From Mesorhizobium sp. M4B.F.Ca.ET.058.02.1.1 (lineage in GTDB: Bacteria > Pseudomonadota > Alphaproteobacteria > Rhizobiales > Rhizobiaceae): a DNA stretch of 64,000 nucleotides. Under the pieces are notes generated by a model. That model did not search any database, was not told the origin of the DNA, and saw only the letters and a program-made list of their open reading frames with translations. The position numbers were made by a program, and so were the translations under genes. The stretch is from contig NZ_CP034450.1 in the NCBI RefSeq assembly GCF_003952505.1, positions 496,001 to 560,000 of the forward strand. The letters are read 5' to 3'. Position 1 is the first letter of the stretch; each line of letters begins with the position of its first letter. This document shows positions 22,952 to 31,632 of the stretch, one piece after another.

Positions 22952-22966
22952 GAACATAAAGAGAAC
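22952..22966 (-). promoter_or_regulatory. LexA (SOS) box of dinB
   Basis: The minus strand reads GTTCTCTTTATGTTC, a perfect match to GTTC-N7-GTTC, the direct-repeat LexA site known in Alphaproteobacteria. It ends 7 bases before the dinB ATG at 22945. LexA bound here would block transcription or its start. Confidence 0.88.
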
Positions 22967-23022
22967 AAACGCAATGGTACGACAGTGCTGGGCCTGCAAC
23001 AAGGCTGGCCTGGGGAGAACTT

Positions 23023-23610
23023 ATGAGCACGACCATAGCGCCGCTGGCGCCCGAGCTCTGGGCGGATTTCGAGGATCTTTTCGGCAAGCAGGGCGCCTGC
23101 TACGGCTGCTGGTGCACGCATTTCCGGCTGGCGCCGGCGGTGCGCCGGGCTAACGACAAGCAGCGCAACAAGGATCATATCAAGGCGCGAATCGAGGCCG
23201 GGCCGCCGCCCGGGCTGCTGGCCTTCGAGGATGGCAAGGCGGTCGGCTGGATGCAGATCGGACCGCGCGCCGACGTACCCGAATGGAACAACCCGGGCAG
23301 GGGATCGGCGCCGGTCGACCCGGCCGATACCGCCGACGCCAGTGTCTGGGCGATTTCCTGCTTCTTCATCCGCGTCAAGGCGCGGGGCAGGGGCATCTCG
23401 CATCGCCTCGTCGAGGGCGGCATCGAGTTTGCCCGGCAGAACGGAGCCCGGCTGGTCGAGGCCTGCCCGATCGACCTGTCGCGCGATTCGCGTTCGATCG
23501 GGCTGTTCGTCGGCTCATCGCGGGTCTTCGAGAAGGCCGGGTTCGAGAGGGTTGTCGAGCGCAAGCCCGGCCGGCCGCTGATGCGGCTGGTGCTTTTGCA
23601 AGGCGACTAG
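23023..23610 (+). CDS. GNAT-family N-acetyltransferase
   Basis: A 195-residue GNAT protein. The acetyl-CoA binding stretch is CFFIRVKARGRGISHRLVEG (motif A, R-x-x-G-x-G/A type), followed by FARQNGARLVEACPID. An N-terminal cluster of cysteines (ACYGCWCTHF) is notable and is seen in a subgroup annotated only as GNAT. It is divergent from dinB, with 77 bases between the two start codons, and the SOS box lies inside that gap. The substrate is unknown. Confidence 0.85.
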   Translation: MSTTIAPLAPELWADFEDLFGKQGACYGCWCTHFRLAPAVRRANDKQRNKDHIKARIEAGPPPGLLAFEDGKAVGWMQIGPRADVPEWNNPGRGSAPVDPADTADASVWAISCFFIRVKARGRGISHRLVEGGIEFARQNGARLVEACPIDLSRDSRSIGLFVGSSRVFEKAGFERVVERKPGRPLMRLVLLQGD

Positions 23611-23691
23611 CCTTTGTCTTGCGGCTGTGATGGTATTTGCCTACCAGAAGCGCGAAGCGATTTTGTCTTCCGAGGTCAACGGAGAATCGAC

Positions 23692-25233
23692 GTGAAGCGT
23701 GTCCTGCCCCTAGTTTTCCTTCTCTCGCTCGGCGCGCCGGCTTTCGCCCAGACGGTCGATAGCCAAGGCGCAAAGCAGCTTTCCGAGGACCTGTCCCGCT
23801 ACGTCGGCAGGAAGGCGCTCGACACTGGTATGCTCAAGGTCTCCGTCGAAGGCGACGCCTACCGGGTTGCGATTGATTTCAAGGCGCTGATCGAGGCCCT
23901 GCCGGACCAAAAGCTGCTTAAGTTCGATGTCGCTCCTTACATCCTGAAGGTGAAGCCGCGCAGCGACGGGTCCTGGGACGTCTCGATGGATTTCTCGCAG
24001 AGCGCATCCTTCGAGTTCAACGGGCCGGAAGGACTGCAAAGCACACAGTTCACCGTCAAGGACGGCAAGGGCAGCGGCGTCTATGACCCCGCGCTCGCAG
24101 CCTTCACCAGCGGCGTCAGTACCATAGCCAGCATGACGATGACGTCCAAGGACGCCAAGCAGCATGTGGATGCCAGCTTCGGCGCCGGCACGGCGAACTT
24201 TGCCGCGACCAAGGCCGCCAATGGCGGCGTCGACGTCACGATGACGCAGAAGATGTCGAGCTTCACCGAGGCAGTCAATTTCGACGATCCCGAGAGCGGG
24301 ATGAAGTTTCCGGTGACGATAAAGTCGCCGGAGCTGTCGGTGGATGCGAACGGCAAGGGCGTGCGGACCAAGCCGCTGCTCGACCTGCTCGCCTTTGCCG
24401 TGGCCAATGAGGACGAGGCGACGCTGAAGGCGAACCAGGCGCAGCTCAAGTCGCTGCTGCTGGCCGCGCTTCCGCTGTGGGAACGGCTCGACGGAGCGTA
24501 TGGGTTCAAGGATTTCGCGGTTGAGAGCCCGGTCGGCACTTTCGGCGCCACGCAACTCAGCACGGCGTTTGGAATGGACGGCATCTCTCAGAGCGGCAAG
24601 ATCAACTACGCGATCAAGGCATCAGGCCTGACGATCCCGCAGCAAATGCTGCCTGGCTGGAGTGTGGCGTTGCTTCCCACCGATATCGACCTGAACTTCG
24701 GTGGCGCCAACATCGACCTCGACAGCATGGCGAAGAAGGCGATCGAAACGCTTGATCTCAATAAGAATCCGCCGCTGCCGGAAGATTTCGGCGACCAGAT
24801 CTCCGCCGATTTCCTGGCCAAGACGCCCAAGGCCGTCATCGGCCACAGCACCCTGAAGAACAAGGACATCGAGATCGCGCTGGAAGGCGAGATGACCTTC
24901 CCCGGCGAGAGGCCGGATGCGAGCATGACCGTCAACATCGCCGGCTACGACAAGATCGTCGAAGCCCTGCAGACCGCGGCCAAGACCGACCCGGAAGCCG
25001 CGCAGTATTTTCCGATGGTGCTTGCGGTCAAAGGGTTCGGCAAGACGCTGCCGGACGGACGTATCGAATGGGCGATCAACGCCAAGCCCGATGGTTCGGT
25101 GACGGTCAATGGCGCCATGCTGAAGCCGGCCGACCCGGTCCAGGACGACAGCACCGATCCGGATGACAGCGCCGACCAGGATGTCATTCCCGGCGAGGGC
25201 AACAGCGGGTCGGGCGCGAAGCTGCAGCCCTGA
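23692..25233 (+). CDS. exported protein, DUF2125-like, function unknown
   Basis: A 513-residue protein with a Sec signal peptide (KRVLPLVFLLSLGAPAFA, cleavage near residue 20) that starts at a GTG preceded by GGAGAATC. The mature part alternates short beta-type stretches with long amphipathic helices (for example KPLLDLLAFAVANEDEATLKANQAQL) and ends in an acidic, disordered tail (DPVQDDSTDPDDSADQDV). It looks like a large periplasmic or outer-envelope beta-rich protein of the DUF2125 kind, but I give that family only as a suggestion. It has no obvious partner. Confidence 0.7.
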   Translation: MKRVLPLVFLLSLGAPAFAQTVDSQGAKQLSEDLSRYVGRKALDTGMLKVSVEGDAYRVAIDFKALIEALPDQKLLKFDVAPYILKVKPRSDGSWDVSMDFSQSASFEFNGPEGLQSTQFTVKDGKGSGVYDPALAAFTSGVSTIASMTMTSKDAKQHVDASFGAGTANFAATKAANGGVDVTMTQKMSSFTEAVNFDDPESGMKFPVTIKSPELSVDANGKGVRTKPLLDLLAFAVANEDEATLKANQAQLKSLLLAALPLWERLDGAYGFKDFAVESPVGTFGATQLSTAFGMDGISQSGKINYAIKASGLTIPQQMLPGWSVALLPTDIDLNFGGANIDLDSMAKKAIETLDLNKNPPLPEDFGDQISADFLAKTPKAVIGHSTLKNKDIEIALEGEMTFPGERPDASMTVNIAGYDKIVEALQTAAKTDPEAAQYFPMVLAVKGFGKTLPDGRIEWAINAKPDGSVTVNGAMLKPADPVQDDSTDPDDSADQDVIPGEGNSGSGAKLQP

Positions 25234-25272
25234 CGCATTTTCAGGAAAGCGCGGAGCGGTTTCCCGCCCCGA
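25234..25272. repeat. short palindromic intergenic repeat
   Basis: GCATTTTCAGGAAAGCG followed by CGGAGCGGTTTCCCGCCCC forms a hairpin with AGGAAAGCG pairing to GCGGTTTCC across CGGA with one bulge. Motifs of this form are scattered through Rhizobiales genomes. It sits between the convergent stops of the DUF2125-like and HAD genes. Confidence 0.45.
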
Positions 25273-25275
25273 GTT

Positions 25276-25929
25276 TTAGAGTCCGAGCGCGCTGGCGATC
25301 TTCGGCGCCGCCTCGTGCCAGTCCTCGACCGAGACGATGCCGTCAGGCGTTGGCGGCAGGAAGGCGCGCAACGAATTGTCGGCCATCAGGTGGAAGAGAT
25401 GCGCGTCGGCCACCGAATTGCGCACCGATGCAAGGTTGTACGGCTGGTCGTCGACGAAGGCGACCGGCCGGCCCTTGGCGCCGCGCAGTTTGGCGACGGC
25501 CGGGCCTTTCGCCATTTCGGTCGTCAGAAGCGGGTAGGTCAGCCCGAGCGCATCGAGATGGGCGCGGCGCACCGCGCGGTGCTTGTGCGGCATGGCCGTC
25601 AACAGCACGATCTCGGCGCGGCCGCCAAATGTTGACAGCGCTTGCGCCGCGCCGTCGGTGACGCTTTGCCACTCGGCCTGGGCGTCGAAGAACTCGCCGA
25701 GCAGCGCCGTCACCTCCGCCTGCTCGATCAGCCGGCCGCTCGCCGTCTCGGCGATGTTGCCGGTGAGGCGGAAGGAGGCAAGCGTCAGGGCAAAGCCACG
25801 CGATTTCAGGAAATGCGGGAACGGCCGGATGAATTCCAGCACGACGTCATCGACGTCGAGCACCAAAAGCGGCCGGTCGTCGGCGGCAAGCTCCTCGATC
25901 TGCCGCGCCGTCTCGGGATCGTCGCTCAT
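25276..25929 (-). CDS. HAD-superfamily-like hydrolase
   Basis: A 217-residue protein with HAD features: motif I-like LLVLDVDDVVLEF near residues 21-33, a central Rossmann-type strand with Thr (EIVLLTAMPH) and a late acidic motif FVDDQPYNL. The first motif reads DVDDV, not the usual DxDGT, so catalytic activity is likely but not certain. It overlaps the DUF3572 gene upstream by 4 bases (ATGA), so the two are translationally coupled. The substrate is unknown. Confidence 0.72.
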   Translation of the reverse strand: MSDDPETARQIEELAADDRPLLVLDVDDVVLEFIRPFPHFLKSRGFALTLASFRLTGNIAETASGRLIEQAEVTALLGEFFDAQAEWQSVTDGAAQALSTFGGRAEIVLLTAMPHKHRAVRRAHLDALGLTYPLLTTEMAKGPAVAKLRGAKGRPVAFVDDQPYNLASVRNSVADAHLFHLMADNSLRAFLPPTPDGIVSVEDWHEAAPKIASALGL

Positions 25930-26225
25930 ACCGAGCGCTCATGGTCGTCATTGCCGAGCGGCAGCGCCCGCAAGGCCTTGCCAACGGCGGCCGGCGGCGT
26001 GCCGGTCTCCTCGGCGAAGCGCAGCAGCGTCGGCTCATGGGCAAGGATGAACTGCAGCACGCCCGCCAGAAACCCCGGCTCGCTCGCCGCCCGCCTGATC
26101 GAGTGCGCCTCGATGCCGGTGATCGCCAGAAAGCGCGGCAAAAGCTCCGGATCGGCGGCAACGAAGCCGAGTGCCCTGATGGCAAGGGCTTCCGCTTCCT
26201 CGCGCATTGACGCTGCGTTTGCCAT
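25926..26225 (-). CDS. DUF3572 family protein
   Basis: A 99-residue all-helical protein matching DUF3572 (AEALAIRALGFVAADPELLPRFLAITG and the later GVLQFILAHEPTLLRFAEE). No function is known. The start MANAASMREE at 26225 fits the short family length; the frame runs open further upstream to 26513, but this would cross the promoter region of divK. It overlaps the HAD gene by 4 bases. The gene is divergent from divK. Confidence 0.82.
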   Translation of the reverse strand: MANAASMREEAEALAIRALGFVAADPELLPRFLAITGIEAHSIRRAASEPGFLAGVLQFILAHEPTLLRFAEETGTPPAAVGKALRALPLGNDDHERSV

Positions 26226-26448
26226 GACTACCTTTTGTGCGTGGAACTTGAGTCTCTCCGCAGTAACGGCAAGCGTCGCTTGCGGCAAGCCATCACCCTG
26301 CGCGGGCCGGAATCCGGACAGCTTTTGGGAGCGGCCGGTTTGCGTTTCGTCAATCATATTGGCGTAGGGTGGATGCGGGTTGGGTGCGATCCGGCAAGGA
26401 CGCATGACGATGGTCTTCGGCGCCGAGGACCGTCGGGACGGGAAATCG

Positions 26449-26820
26449 ATGCCTAAGAAGGTCATGATCGTCGAGGACAACGAGCTCAACATGAAGCTCT
26501 TTCGCGACCTCATCGAGGCCAGCGGTTACGACACTGTTCGCACACGCAATGGCCTGGAGGCGCTTGATCTGGCGCGCCAGCACCGGCCCGACCTGATCCT
26601 GATGGACATCCAACTGCCCGAAGTGTCGGGGCTGGAGGTGACCAAATGGCTCAAGGAGGATGACGACCTTCATTCGATCCCGGTCATCGCGGTGACGGCA
26701 TTCGCCATGAAAGGTGACGAGGAGCGCATCCGCCAGGGCGGCTGCGAGGCCTATATCTCGAAGCCGATCTCGGTGCCGCGCTTCATCGAGACCATCAAAT
26801 CCTACCTGGGCGATGCCTGA
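26449..26820 (+). CDS. divK: cell-cycle response regulator DivK
   Basis: A 123-residue single-domain receiver. The phosphoacceptor is Asp53 in [10 protein letters not shown], with acidic pocket VEDNELNMK, Thr in [11 protein letters not shown] and Lys in YISKPI. DivK relays PleC/DivJ phosphorylation to the DivL-CckA-CtrA pathway that sets cell polarity and the cell cycle in Alphaproteobacteria. The start [12 protein letters not shown] is conserved; an upstream in-frame ATG at 26380 would add 23 unrelated residues. pleD follows after 27 bases, the standard pairing. Confidence 0.96.
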   Translation: MPKKVMIVEDNELNMKLFRDLIEASGYDTVRTRNGLEALDLARQHRPDLILMDIQLPEVSGLEVTKWLKEDDDLHSIPVIAVTAFAMKGDEERIRQGGCEAYISKPISVPRFIETIKSYLGDA

Positions 26821-26847
26821 TGCACAGCCAGACCGGAGCCTTGTGAG

Positions 26848-28221
26848 ATGACCGCGCGGATCCTCGTCGTCGACGACATCCCTGCCAATATCAGGCTGCT
26901 CGAGGTCAGGCTGCTGGCCGAGTATTTCGAGGTGCTGACCGCTTCCAACGGGCCGGATGCCATCGAGACCTGCGAGAACGGCAAGGTCGATGTCGTGCTG
27001 CTCGACGTGATGATGCCCGACATGGACGGCTTCGAGGTCTGCCGTCGGTTGAAGAGCGACCCGGCGACCTCGCACATCCCGGTCGTCATGATCACCGCGC
27101 TCGACCAGGTCTCGGACCGGGTGCGCGGTCTCGAGGCCGGCGCCGACGATTTCCTGACCAAGCCGGTCAACGACCTGCAACTGATGACGCGCGTCAAGAG
27201 CCTGGTTCGGCTGAAGTCGCTGACCGACGAATTGCGGCTGCGCGCCTCGACCACCCGCAACATCGGCATAGAGGAGCTGTTGAGCCGCAACTTCTCCGCC
27301 GAGGATGCGAAGCCGAAGGTGCTCCTGATCGACGAGCGCAAATCCTCCTTCGAGCGCATCCGGAAGATGCTGCGCACCAGCGCCGAACTCGACGTCGCCA
27401 CCGATCCCAATGCCGGTTTTTTCCAGGCCGCCGAAACGCCTTACGAATGCGTGCTGATCTCGACGGCCTTCGCCGATTTCGATCCGCTGAGACTGTGCTC
27501 GCAACTGCGTTCGCTAGACCGCACCCGTTTCCTGCCGATCATCCTGCTTGCCGACGCAGGCGAGGAGGGGCGCATCATCCGCGGCCTTGAGCTCGGCATC
27601 AACGATTACCTGACGCGGCCGGTCGACCAGCATGAGCTGACGGCGAGGCTGCGCACCCAGGTGCGCCGCAAGCGCTACAACGACCAGCTCCGCGCCAGCG
27701 TCACCCAGACCATCGAGATGGCGGTGACGGACGGGCTGACCGGCCTGCACAACCGCCGCTACCTCGACAGCCACCTGCAGACGCTGTTCGACCGCGCGGT
27801 GGCGCGGCGACGGCCGCTTTCGGTGATGATCACCGACCTCGACCGCTTCAAATCGATCAACGATGCGCATGGCCATGACGGCGGCGACGATGTGCTGCGC
27901 GAATTCGCGCGGCGGTTGCGCAAGAACGTGCGCGGCATCGACCTCGCCTGCCGTTTCGGCGGCGAGGAGTTCGTGGTGGTCATGCCGGACACGGAAGGTG
28001 CAGTGGCCGAGAAGGTCGCGGAACGCATCCGCGCCGAGATCGCCCAGATGCCGTTCATGGTCGGGCATGAGGGCAAGACGATAGAGGTTACCGTCAGCGT
28101 CGGCGTGTCGTCTCTGCTGAAGGGGGCCGATACGGTGGCCGCCCTGATGAAGCGCGCCGATCTCGCTCTCTACGAGGCCAAGAGCGGCGGGCGCAACCGG
28201 GTCGTTGCCAAGGCGGCGTAG
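26848..28221 (+). CDS. pleD: response regulator / diguanylate cyclase PleD
   Basis: A 457-residue protein with two receiver domains and a GGDEF domain. The first receiver has Asp53 (VLLDVMMPD) and KPVN, so it is phosphorylatable. The second (about 150-275) lacks the phospho-Asp, as in Caulobacter PleD where it serves as a dimer adaptor. The GGEEF motif is at 371-375, with a complete inhibitory I-site RGID at 362-365, so c-di-GMP production should be feedback inhibited. It is downstream of divK in the same transcript and links cell-cycle phosphorylation to c-di-GMP at the pole. Confidence 0.96.
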   Translation: MTARILVVDDIPANIRLLEVRLLAEYFEVLTASNGPDAIETCENGKVDVVLLDVMMPDMDGFEVCRRLKSDPATSHIPVVMITALDQVSDRVRGLEAGADDFLTKPVNDLQLMTRVKSLVRLKSLTDELRLRASTTRNIGIEELLSRNFSAEDAKPKVLLIDERKSSFERIRKMLRTSAELDVATDPNAGFFQAAETPYECVLISTAFADFDPLRLCSQLRSLDRTRFLPIILLADAGEEGRIIRGLELGINDYLTRPVDQHELTARLRTQVRRKRYNDQLRASVTQTIEMAVTDGLTGLHNRRYLDSHLQTLFDRAVARRRPLSVMITDLDRFKSINDAHGHDGGDDVLREFARRLRKNVRGIDLACRFGGEEFVVVMPDTEGAVAEKVAERIRAEIAQMPFMVGHEGKTIEVTVSVGVSSLLKGADTVAALMKRADLALYEAKSGGRNRVVAKAA

Positions 28222-28269
28222 GCCCGAGCGCCAATTTATCCGGTCAATCCGACAGGGTTAGCAATTTAC

Positions 28270-28302
28270 CTTAATCCAAGCGATTCGGGAGGCTTGGTTA
28301 AG
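28270..28302. terminator. hairpin downstream of pleD
   Basis: CTTAATCCAAGC (28270-28281) pairs with GCTTGGTTAAG (28292-28302) with one bulge across a 10-base loop. No clear T tract follows, so it may be an mRNA 3' stabiliser or a weak terminator for divK-pleD. Confidence 0.4.
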
Positions 28303-28582
28303 AAACTGTTGATTTTCATAAGGCCTTGCGCAAATGTACAGCATAGACAAAACGAGGCCGGCACGAGGGTAGACCGCCGGATCGTTCCGACAAATACCCC
28401 ATGATGCTCAGGTCCGCCGCATCTCCTGGGTCCGTGGGGTCGGCCGGCCGGCGCTGGCACATAGTGGCCTCCTCGTACCGCTGCCAAACGCCGACCGGCC
28501 CCCTTTTTCCAAAAGTGAACGTCGGGACTTCGCGCCAATCGCTGGAAGCTCCTGCTAAGCGGGTCAGGCCGAATCGCCGGCC

Positions 28583-28613
28583 AAAACAAAAACGCCGCCC
28601 AAAGGGCGGCGTT
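28583..28613 (-). terminator. intrinsic terminator of rpmG
   Basis: On the minus strand GCCGCCC-TTT-GGGCGGC is followed by GTTTTTGTTTT, a classic Rho-independent terminator. It begins about 25 bases after the rpmG stop. Confidence 0.92.
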
Positions 28614-28637
28614 TCGGCATTCTCGGAGGAAACCGGA

Positions 28638-28805
28638 TTACTTGATCTTGGTTTCCTTGAACTCGACGTGCTTCTTGGCGACCGGATCGTACTTGCGGAA
28701 CGACAGCTTGTCCGTCTTGGTGCGGCTGTTCTTGCTGGTCACGTAGAAGAAACCGGTGTCGGCGGTCGACAGAAGCTTGATCTTGATGTTTGCGGCTTTG
28801 GCCAT
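28638..28805 (-). CDS. rpmG: 50S ribosomal protein L33
   Basis: A 55-residue L33 of the cysteine-free (C-minus) type, opening [16 protein letters not shown] and containing [12 protein letters not shown] and [10 protein letters not shown], ending KETKIK. It is a component of the large ribosomal subunit near the E site. It is transcribed alone towards an intrinsic terminator and lies convergent to pleD, an arrangement common in Rhizobiales. The absence of the zinc CxxC pairs means this copy does not store zinc. Confidence 0.97.
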   Translation of the reverse strand: MAKAANIKIKLLSTADTGFFYVTSKNSRTKTDKLSFRKYDPVAKKHVEFKETKIK

Positions 28806-28991
28806 GATGTTCGTCCGTTAATGTTCGTGGAGTTTTGGCCGCTGGAGCACGGGGAAAACACCCGGACGCGGGAAACTTGGCGCGACACATAAAGAACGCG
28901 CCCGGAAAGTCAAGCCCGGACGGGCTGCGGCGACGCTCGATGCGCCTTGCCGCCGGCAAGGGGAACCAGCCGGCGGCTGCAAGGTTGGCGG

Positions 28992-29450
28992 TCAAGCGTC
29001 TTCCCTGACCGGCGGGGCGGCCTTCTTCCAATCGCCCGTCGTGTTCCACCAGCGGTTGGGATTGGCGCGGTCGTCAAGGCCCTTCGAACGGCTGGCAAGC
29101 AGCGGCTGGATGCGGATCACCGGCTCCTCGTAGCTGTGCGCCTGGTAGATCGCCTCGACGACGCGGGCGGCCAGGGCCTGGTCGTCCGGCAATTCGAACG
29201 ACACCTCGACCGTGCCCGGCCGCTGTCGCAGCAGCGTCTCGGCGCCGGCCGCTGCACCCTCGAGCGGCCGGTAGCGCTCGACGCCGTCGGCCGACTGGAA
29301 GGCGTTGCTGTCGTAGCTGCCCATGCCGAGCGGCGTAATGGCGACCACGGCGTCCATGATGCGGTCGACATCGGCTGATGGCGCCTGGAAGCTGACGAGC
29401 AGCAACAACTGCATCCGCACGGATTTGGTTTCGAAGCCACTGTCGATCAT
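28992..29450 (-). CDS. stand-alone NIF3 middle-domain (CutA-like) protein
   Basis: A 152-residue protein whose residues about 12-115 match the CutA-like insert domain of NIF3/YqfO proteins: a ferredoxin-like start (LLLLVSFQAP), then MGSYDSNAFQS, RYRPLEGA, and AIYQAHSYEEPVIRIQPL. In YqfO-type proteins the counterpart of AHSYEEP reads AHPYEE. The flanking metal-dependent NIF3 domains are missing, so any hydrolase function is absent. A GGAGACGTCTT site precedes the ATG. Its role is unknown; oligomerisation or small-ligand sensing is only a guess from the fold. Confidence 0.7.
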   Translation of the reverse strand: MIDSGFETKSVRMQLLLLVSFQAPSADVDRIMDAVVAITPLGMGSYDSNAFQSADGVERYRPLEGAAAGAETLLRQRPGTVEVSFELPDDQALAARVVEAIYQAHSYEEPVIRIQPLLASRSKGLDDRANPNRWWNTTGDWKKAAPPVREDA

Positions 29451-29528
29451 AAGACGTCTCCCTGCTTGAGGAGGGTCGGTATAGCAGGGGTGCTCCTGAC
29501 ACGGTGATGTCAGCAGCGTGATGTGATT

Positions 29529-30704
29529 CTACAGGACCTTGCGGATCAGCCGGACGCCGACCAGCGCGATATAGGCGGCGAAGAACAGGCCGAGCGACCA
29601 GCCGAAGCCGGAGGGGCCGAAAATATCCATGCCGACACCGATCGCCTGCGGGCCAAGCACCATGCCGACGCCGTAACAGAGCACGAAAGCGGCATTGGCC
29701 GAGGCAAGCTCATGGCCCGACAATTGCGAGCCGAGATGGGCAAGGCCGATCGTGTAGAGGGCGGCGACCACGCCGCCCCAGACGAACAGAAGGGCGGCCA
29801 TCAAATGCCAGTTGCTGGCGAAATGCGGCATGAAGATCGTGCCGGCAAGCCCGACGGCGGCGCAGGCCAGCAGCAGATGACGGCGATCGGAAACGCGATC
29901 GCTGATCATGCCGATCGGAATCTGCAGCAGCACGTTGCCAAGGCCGATCATGGTGAGCAGCAGGGCAGCGTCCGCCTCGGAATAGCCGATGCGGTTGCCA
30001 TAGACGGGGAACAGCGCAAAACCGCCCGTCTCGACGGCGCCGAACACCAGCACCGCGAAGGTCGCGGTCGGCACCAGCCAGATGTAGCGGAGAAAGTGGC
30101 TGGTCTCGCTGTCGGCGACGATCGTCGGGCTCTCGTCGCGCGCCGCCAGCACCGGAATGGCGGCCAGCGTCACCAGGCCTATGGTCACGCCGAAGGGCAG
30201 GAAGCCGGCACTGCCGAGATGGGCAAACAGCCATGGCCCGGCGGCGAAGCCGAGCGACAGCACGGTCGCGTAGATGCCGAGCACCAGGCCCCGCCGGTGC
30301 GGCGGCGCCGACGTGCTGATCCAGAACTCGGACAGGATGAACAGCACCGTCAACGAGATATGCAGCACGACGCGGAGCGGAAACCACATCCAGAAATCCG
30401 GCGCGAAATGGAAGCCGACGAAGGCAAGCGCGCCGGCGGCAATCATCAGCAGCATCGTCCAGGCGACACCGAGGCGCATGGCGAGCGGGGTGGCGAGCGG
30501 CGCTCCGGCGATCGAGGCAAGGCCGGCGACGGCGGTGTTGAGGCCGATCATCGAGGCCGAATGACCACGCGTTTCCAGGATGACGCTGAGCAGCGGCATA
30601 CCGAGGCCGATGGCGATGCCGACGACGCTGATCGAGGAGATGGCAGCGATCATCGGTAGCCAGTGTACGCGTTCCTCGCCCTGTTGTTGGGTATCGACCG
30701 TCAT
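29529..30704 (-). CDS. MFS transporter
   Basis: A 391-residue major facilitator protein with twelve predicted membrane segments in two halves, separated by a cytoplasmic loop around VLAARDESPTIVADSETS. The first half contains VAGLASIAGAPLATPLAMRLG and the second IPIGMISDRVSDRRHLLL, the typical loop 2-3 and 8-9 motifs. It resembles drug or sugar exporters of the YcaD/YfkF kind, but the substrate is unknown. The start MTVDTQQQGEERVHW is chosen over a longer frame to 30800 that would overlap the Nudix gene. The Nudix gene lies 16 bases upstream, so the two are probably co-transcribed. Confidence 0.88.
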   Translation of the reverse strand: MTVDTQQQGEERVHWLPMIAAISSISVVGIAIGLGMPLLSVILETRGHSASMIGLNTAVAGLASIAGAPLATPLAMRLGVAWTMLLMIAAGALAFVGFHFAPDFWMWFPLRVVLHISLTVLFILSEFWISTSAPPHRRGLVLGIYATVLSLGFAAGPWLFAHLGSAGFLPFGVTIGLVTLAAIPVLAARDESPTIVADSETSHFLRYIWLVPTATFAVLVFGAVETGGFALFPVYGNRIGYSEADAALLLTMIGLGNVLLQIPIGMISDRVSDRRHLLLACAAVGLAGTIFMPHFASNWHLMAALLFVWGGVVAALYTIGLAHLGSQLSGHELASANAAFVLCYGVGMVLGPQAIGVGMDIFGPSGFGWSLGLFFAAYIALVGVRLIRKVL

Positions 30705-30720
30705 GGGATGCCTGAATAGC

Positions 30721-31452
30721 CTAGAGGATTTCGCGGGTGAAGCGGTTGCGGACACGCCGGTAGAGAGGCACCGAGCCGCCCGGATGCAGCAGCGGATCAT
30801 CGGTGAGCCGCTTTGCCAGCTCGTCCAGGATCATCCCGGTGATGTCGGGGATATCGGCCTGCCTGGCCTTGGCGAGCGGCAGCCAGACCAGTTCCTCCAG
30901 CTCGTTGGTCGGGCCGCCATCAGCCAGTTCAACCGCGACGTCGCCGCGCCAGGCGCTGAAGAAGCGCGTGTCGAAGCGACGCACCCGGTTCGGCGGCGTG
31001 ATCGCGCGGGCGATGAAGCGCAGCGCATCCAGCGAGGGTACGACGCCATGTTCGGCAAAGCCCTGCCAGTCGCGCCTGGTGGTGGTGAAGGCGCCTTTGC
31101 GGCCGATGAGCAGGCCGGCTTCCTCATAGGTCTCGCGAATCGCCGAAAGCGCGATGGCACGGGCGCGGGCCACGCTGGTGCGGCCGAGGCCAGCGGTCAG
31201 GTTCGCTTCTTCCTGGGGGTGGAGGGCTGCGGCGACAGCAATGCGGCTGTCGGCCGGATCGGTGCGGCCGCCCGGAAAGACGAACTTGCCGGGCATAAAG
31301 GCGTGGCCGGCATGGCGGCGGCCCATCAGCACCAGGACCTCGTCGCCCTTGCGGTCGAGCAGGATCAATGTCGCGGCATCGCGCGGACGCAACGGCTTTG
31401 CGGCAGGCGCGGCAACGCTCGGCTCAAGCTTGTCGACATTCGCTTTGGTCAT
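30721..31452 (-). CDS. Nudix hydrolase (NUDT8/NUDT19-like arrangement)
   Basis: A 243-residue Nudix protein. The substrate-side strand has MPGKFVFPGG, and the catalytic helix has ALSAIRETYEEAGLLIG, giving the RE-x-x-EE-x-G core. As in NUDT19-type acyl-CoA or nucleotide diphosphatases, a long insertion (ALHPQEEANLTAGLGRTSVA region) separates the GG and the RE helix. The preferred start MTKANVDKLEP is at 31452; in-frame ATG codons also occur at 31473 and 31524. It sits just upstream of the MFS gene. The substrate is uncertain. Confidence 0.83.
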   Translation of the reverse strand: MTKANVDKLEPSVAAPAAKPLRPRDAATLILLDRKGDEVLVLMGRRHAGHAFMPGKFVFPGGRTDPADSRIAVAAALHPQEEANLTAGLGRTSVARARAIALSAIRETYEEAGLLIGRKGAFTTTRRDWQGFAEHGVVPSLDALRFIARAITPPNRVRRFDTRFFSAWRGDVAVELADGGPTNELEELVWLPLAKARQADIPDITGMILDELAKRLTDDPLLHPGGSVPLYRRVRNRFTREIL

Positions 31453-31529
31453 TCCGTCCCCGAGCTGATGCATGTCGCCCAAACGCCGTGTCTGTCTTGG
31501 GGATGATGACATGCATGAAAGCAAAGATC

Positions 31530-31571
31530 TGAAGCGCGTCGCGTGATCCCGTTCATATGCGAGGCGCTTTA
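31530..31571. repeat. short palindromic intergenic repeat
   Basis: TGAAGCGCGTCGCG and TGCGAGGCGCTTTA form an imperfect 14-bp inverted repeat around TGATCCCGTTCATA. This AAGCGC-(G/C)-TCGC palindrome is a type often seen between genes in Mesorhizobium. It lies upstream of the Nudix gene and downstream of the DUF983 gene. Confidence 0.45.
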
Positions 31572-31632
31572 GCGGAAACTTCCCGCATGCGAAAGTGGCG
31601 TTCAGCCGTCGCCGATTGCGCCAGCCGCGGCT

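Larger units (their letters stand above)
28222..28637. other. intergenic region between pleD and rpmG
   Basis: No gene is supported in these 416 bases. It holds a hairpin shortly after pleD (28270-28302) and the rpmG terminator (28583-28613). The middle is GC-rich with GGCCGGCCGG-type palindromes but no recognisable RNA gene. Confidence 0.5.

Noticed and set aside
28400..28580. Possible signal-recognition-particle or other structured RNA in the pleD-rpmG gap
   Set aside because: GC-rich palindromes are present but the SRP RNA core motif GGAAGCAGC is not found.
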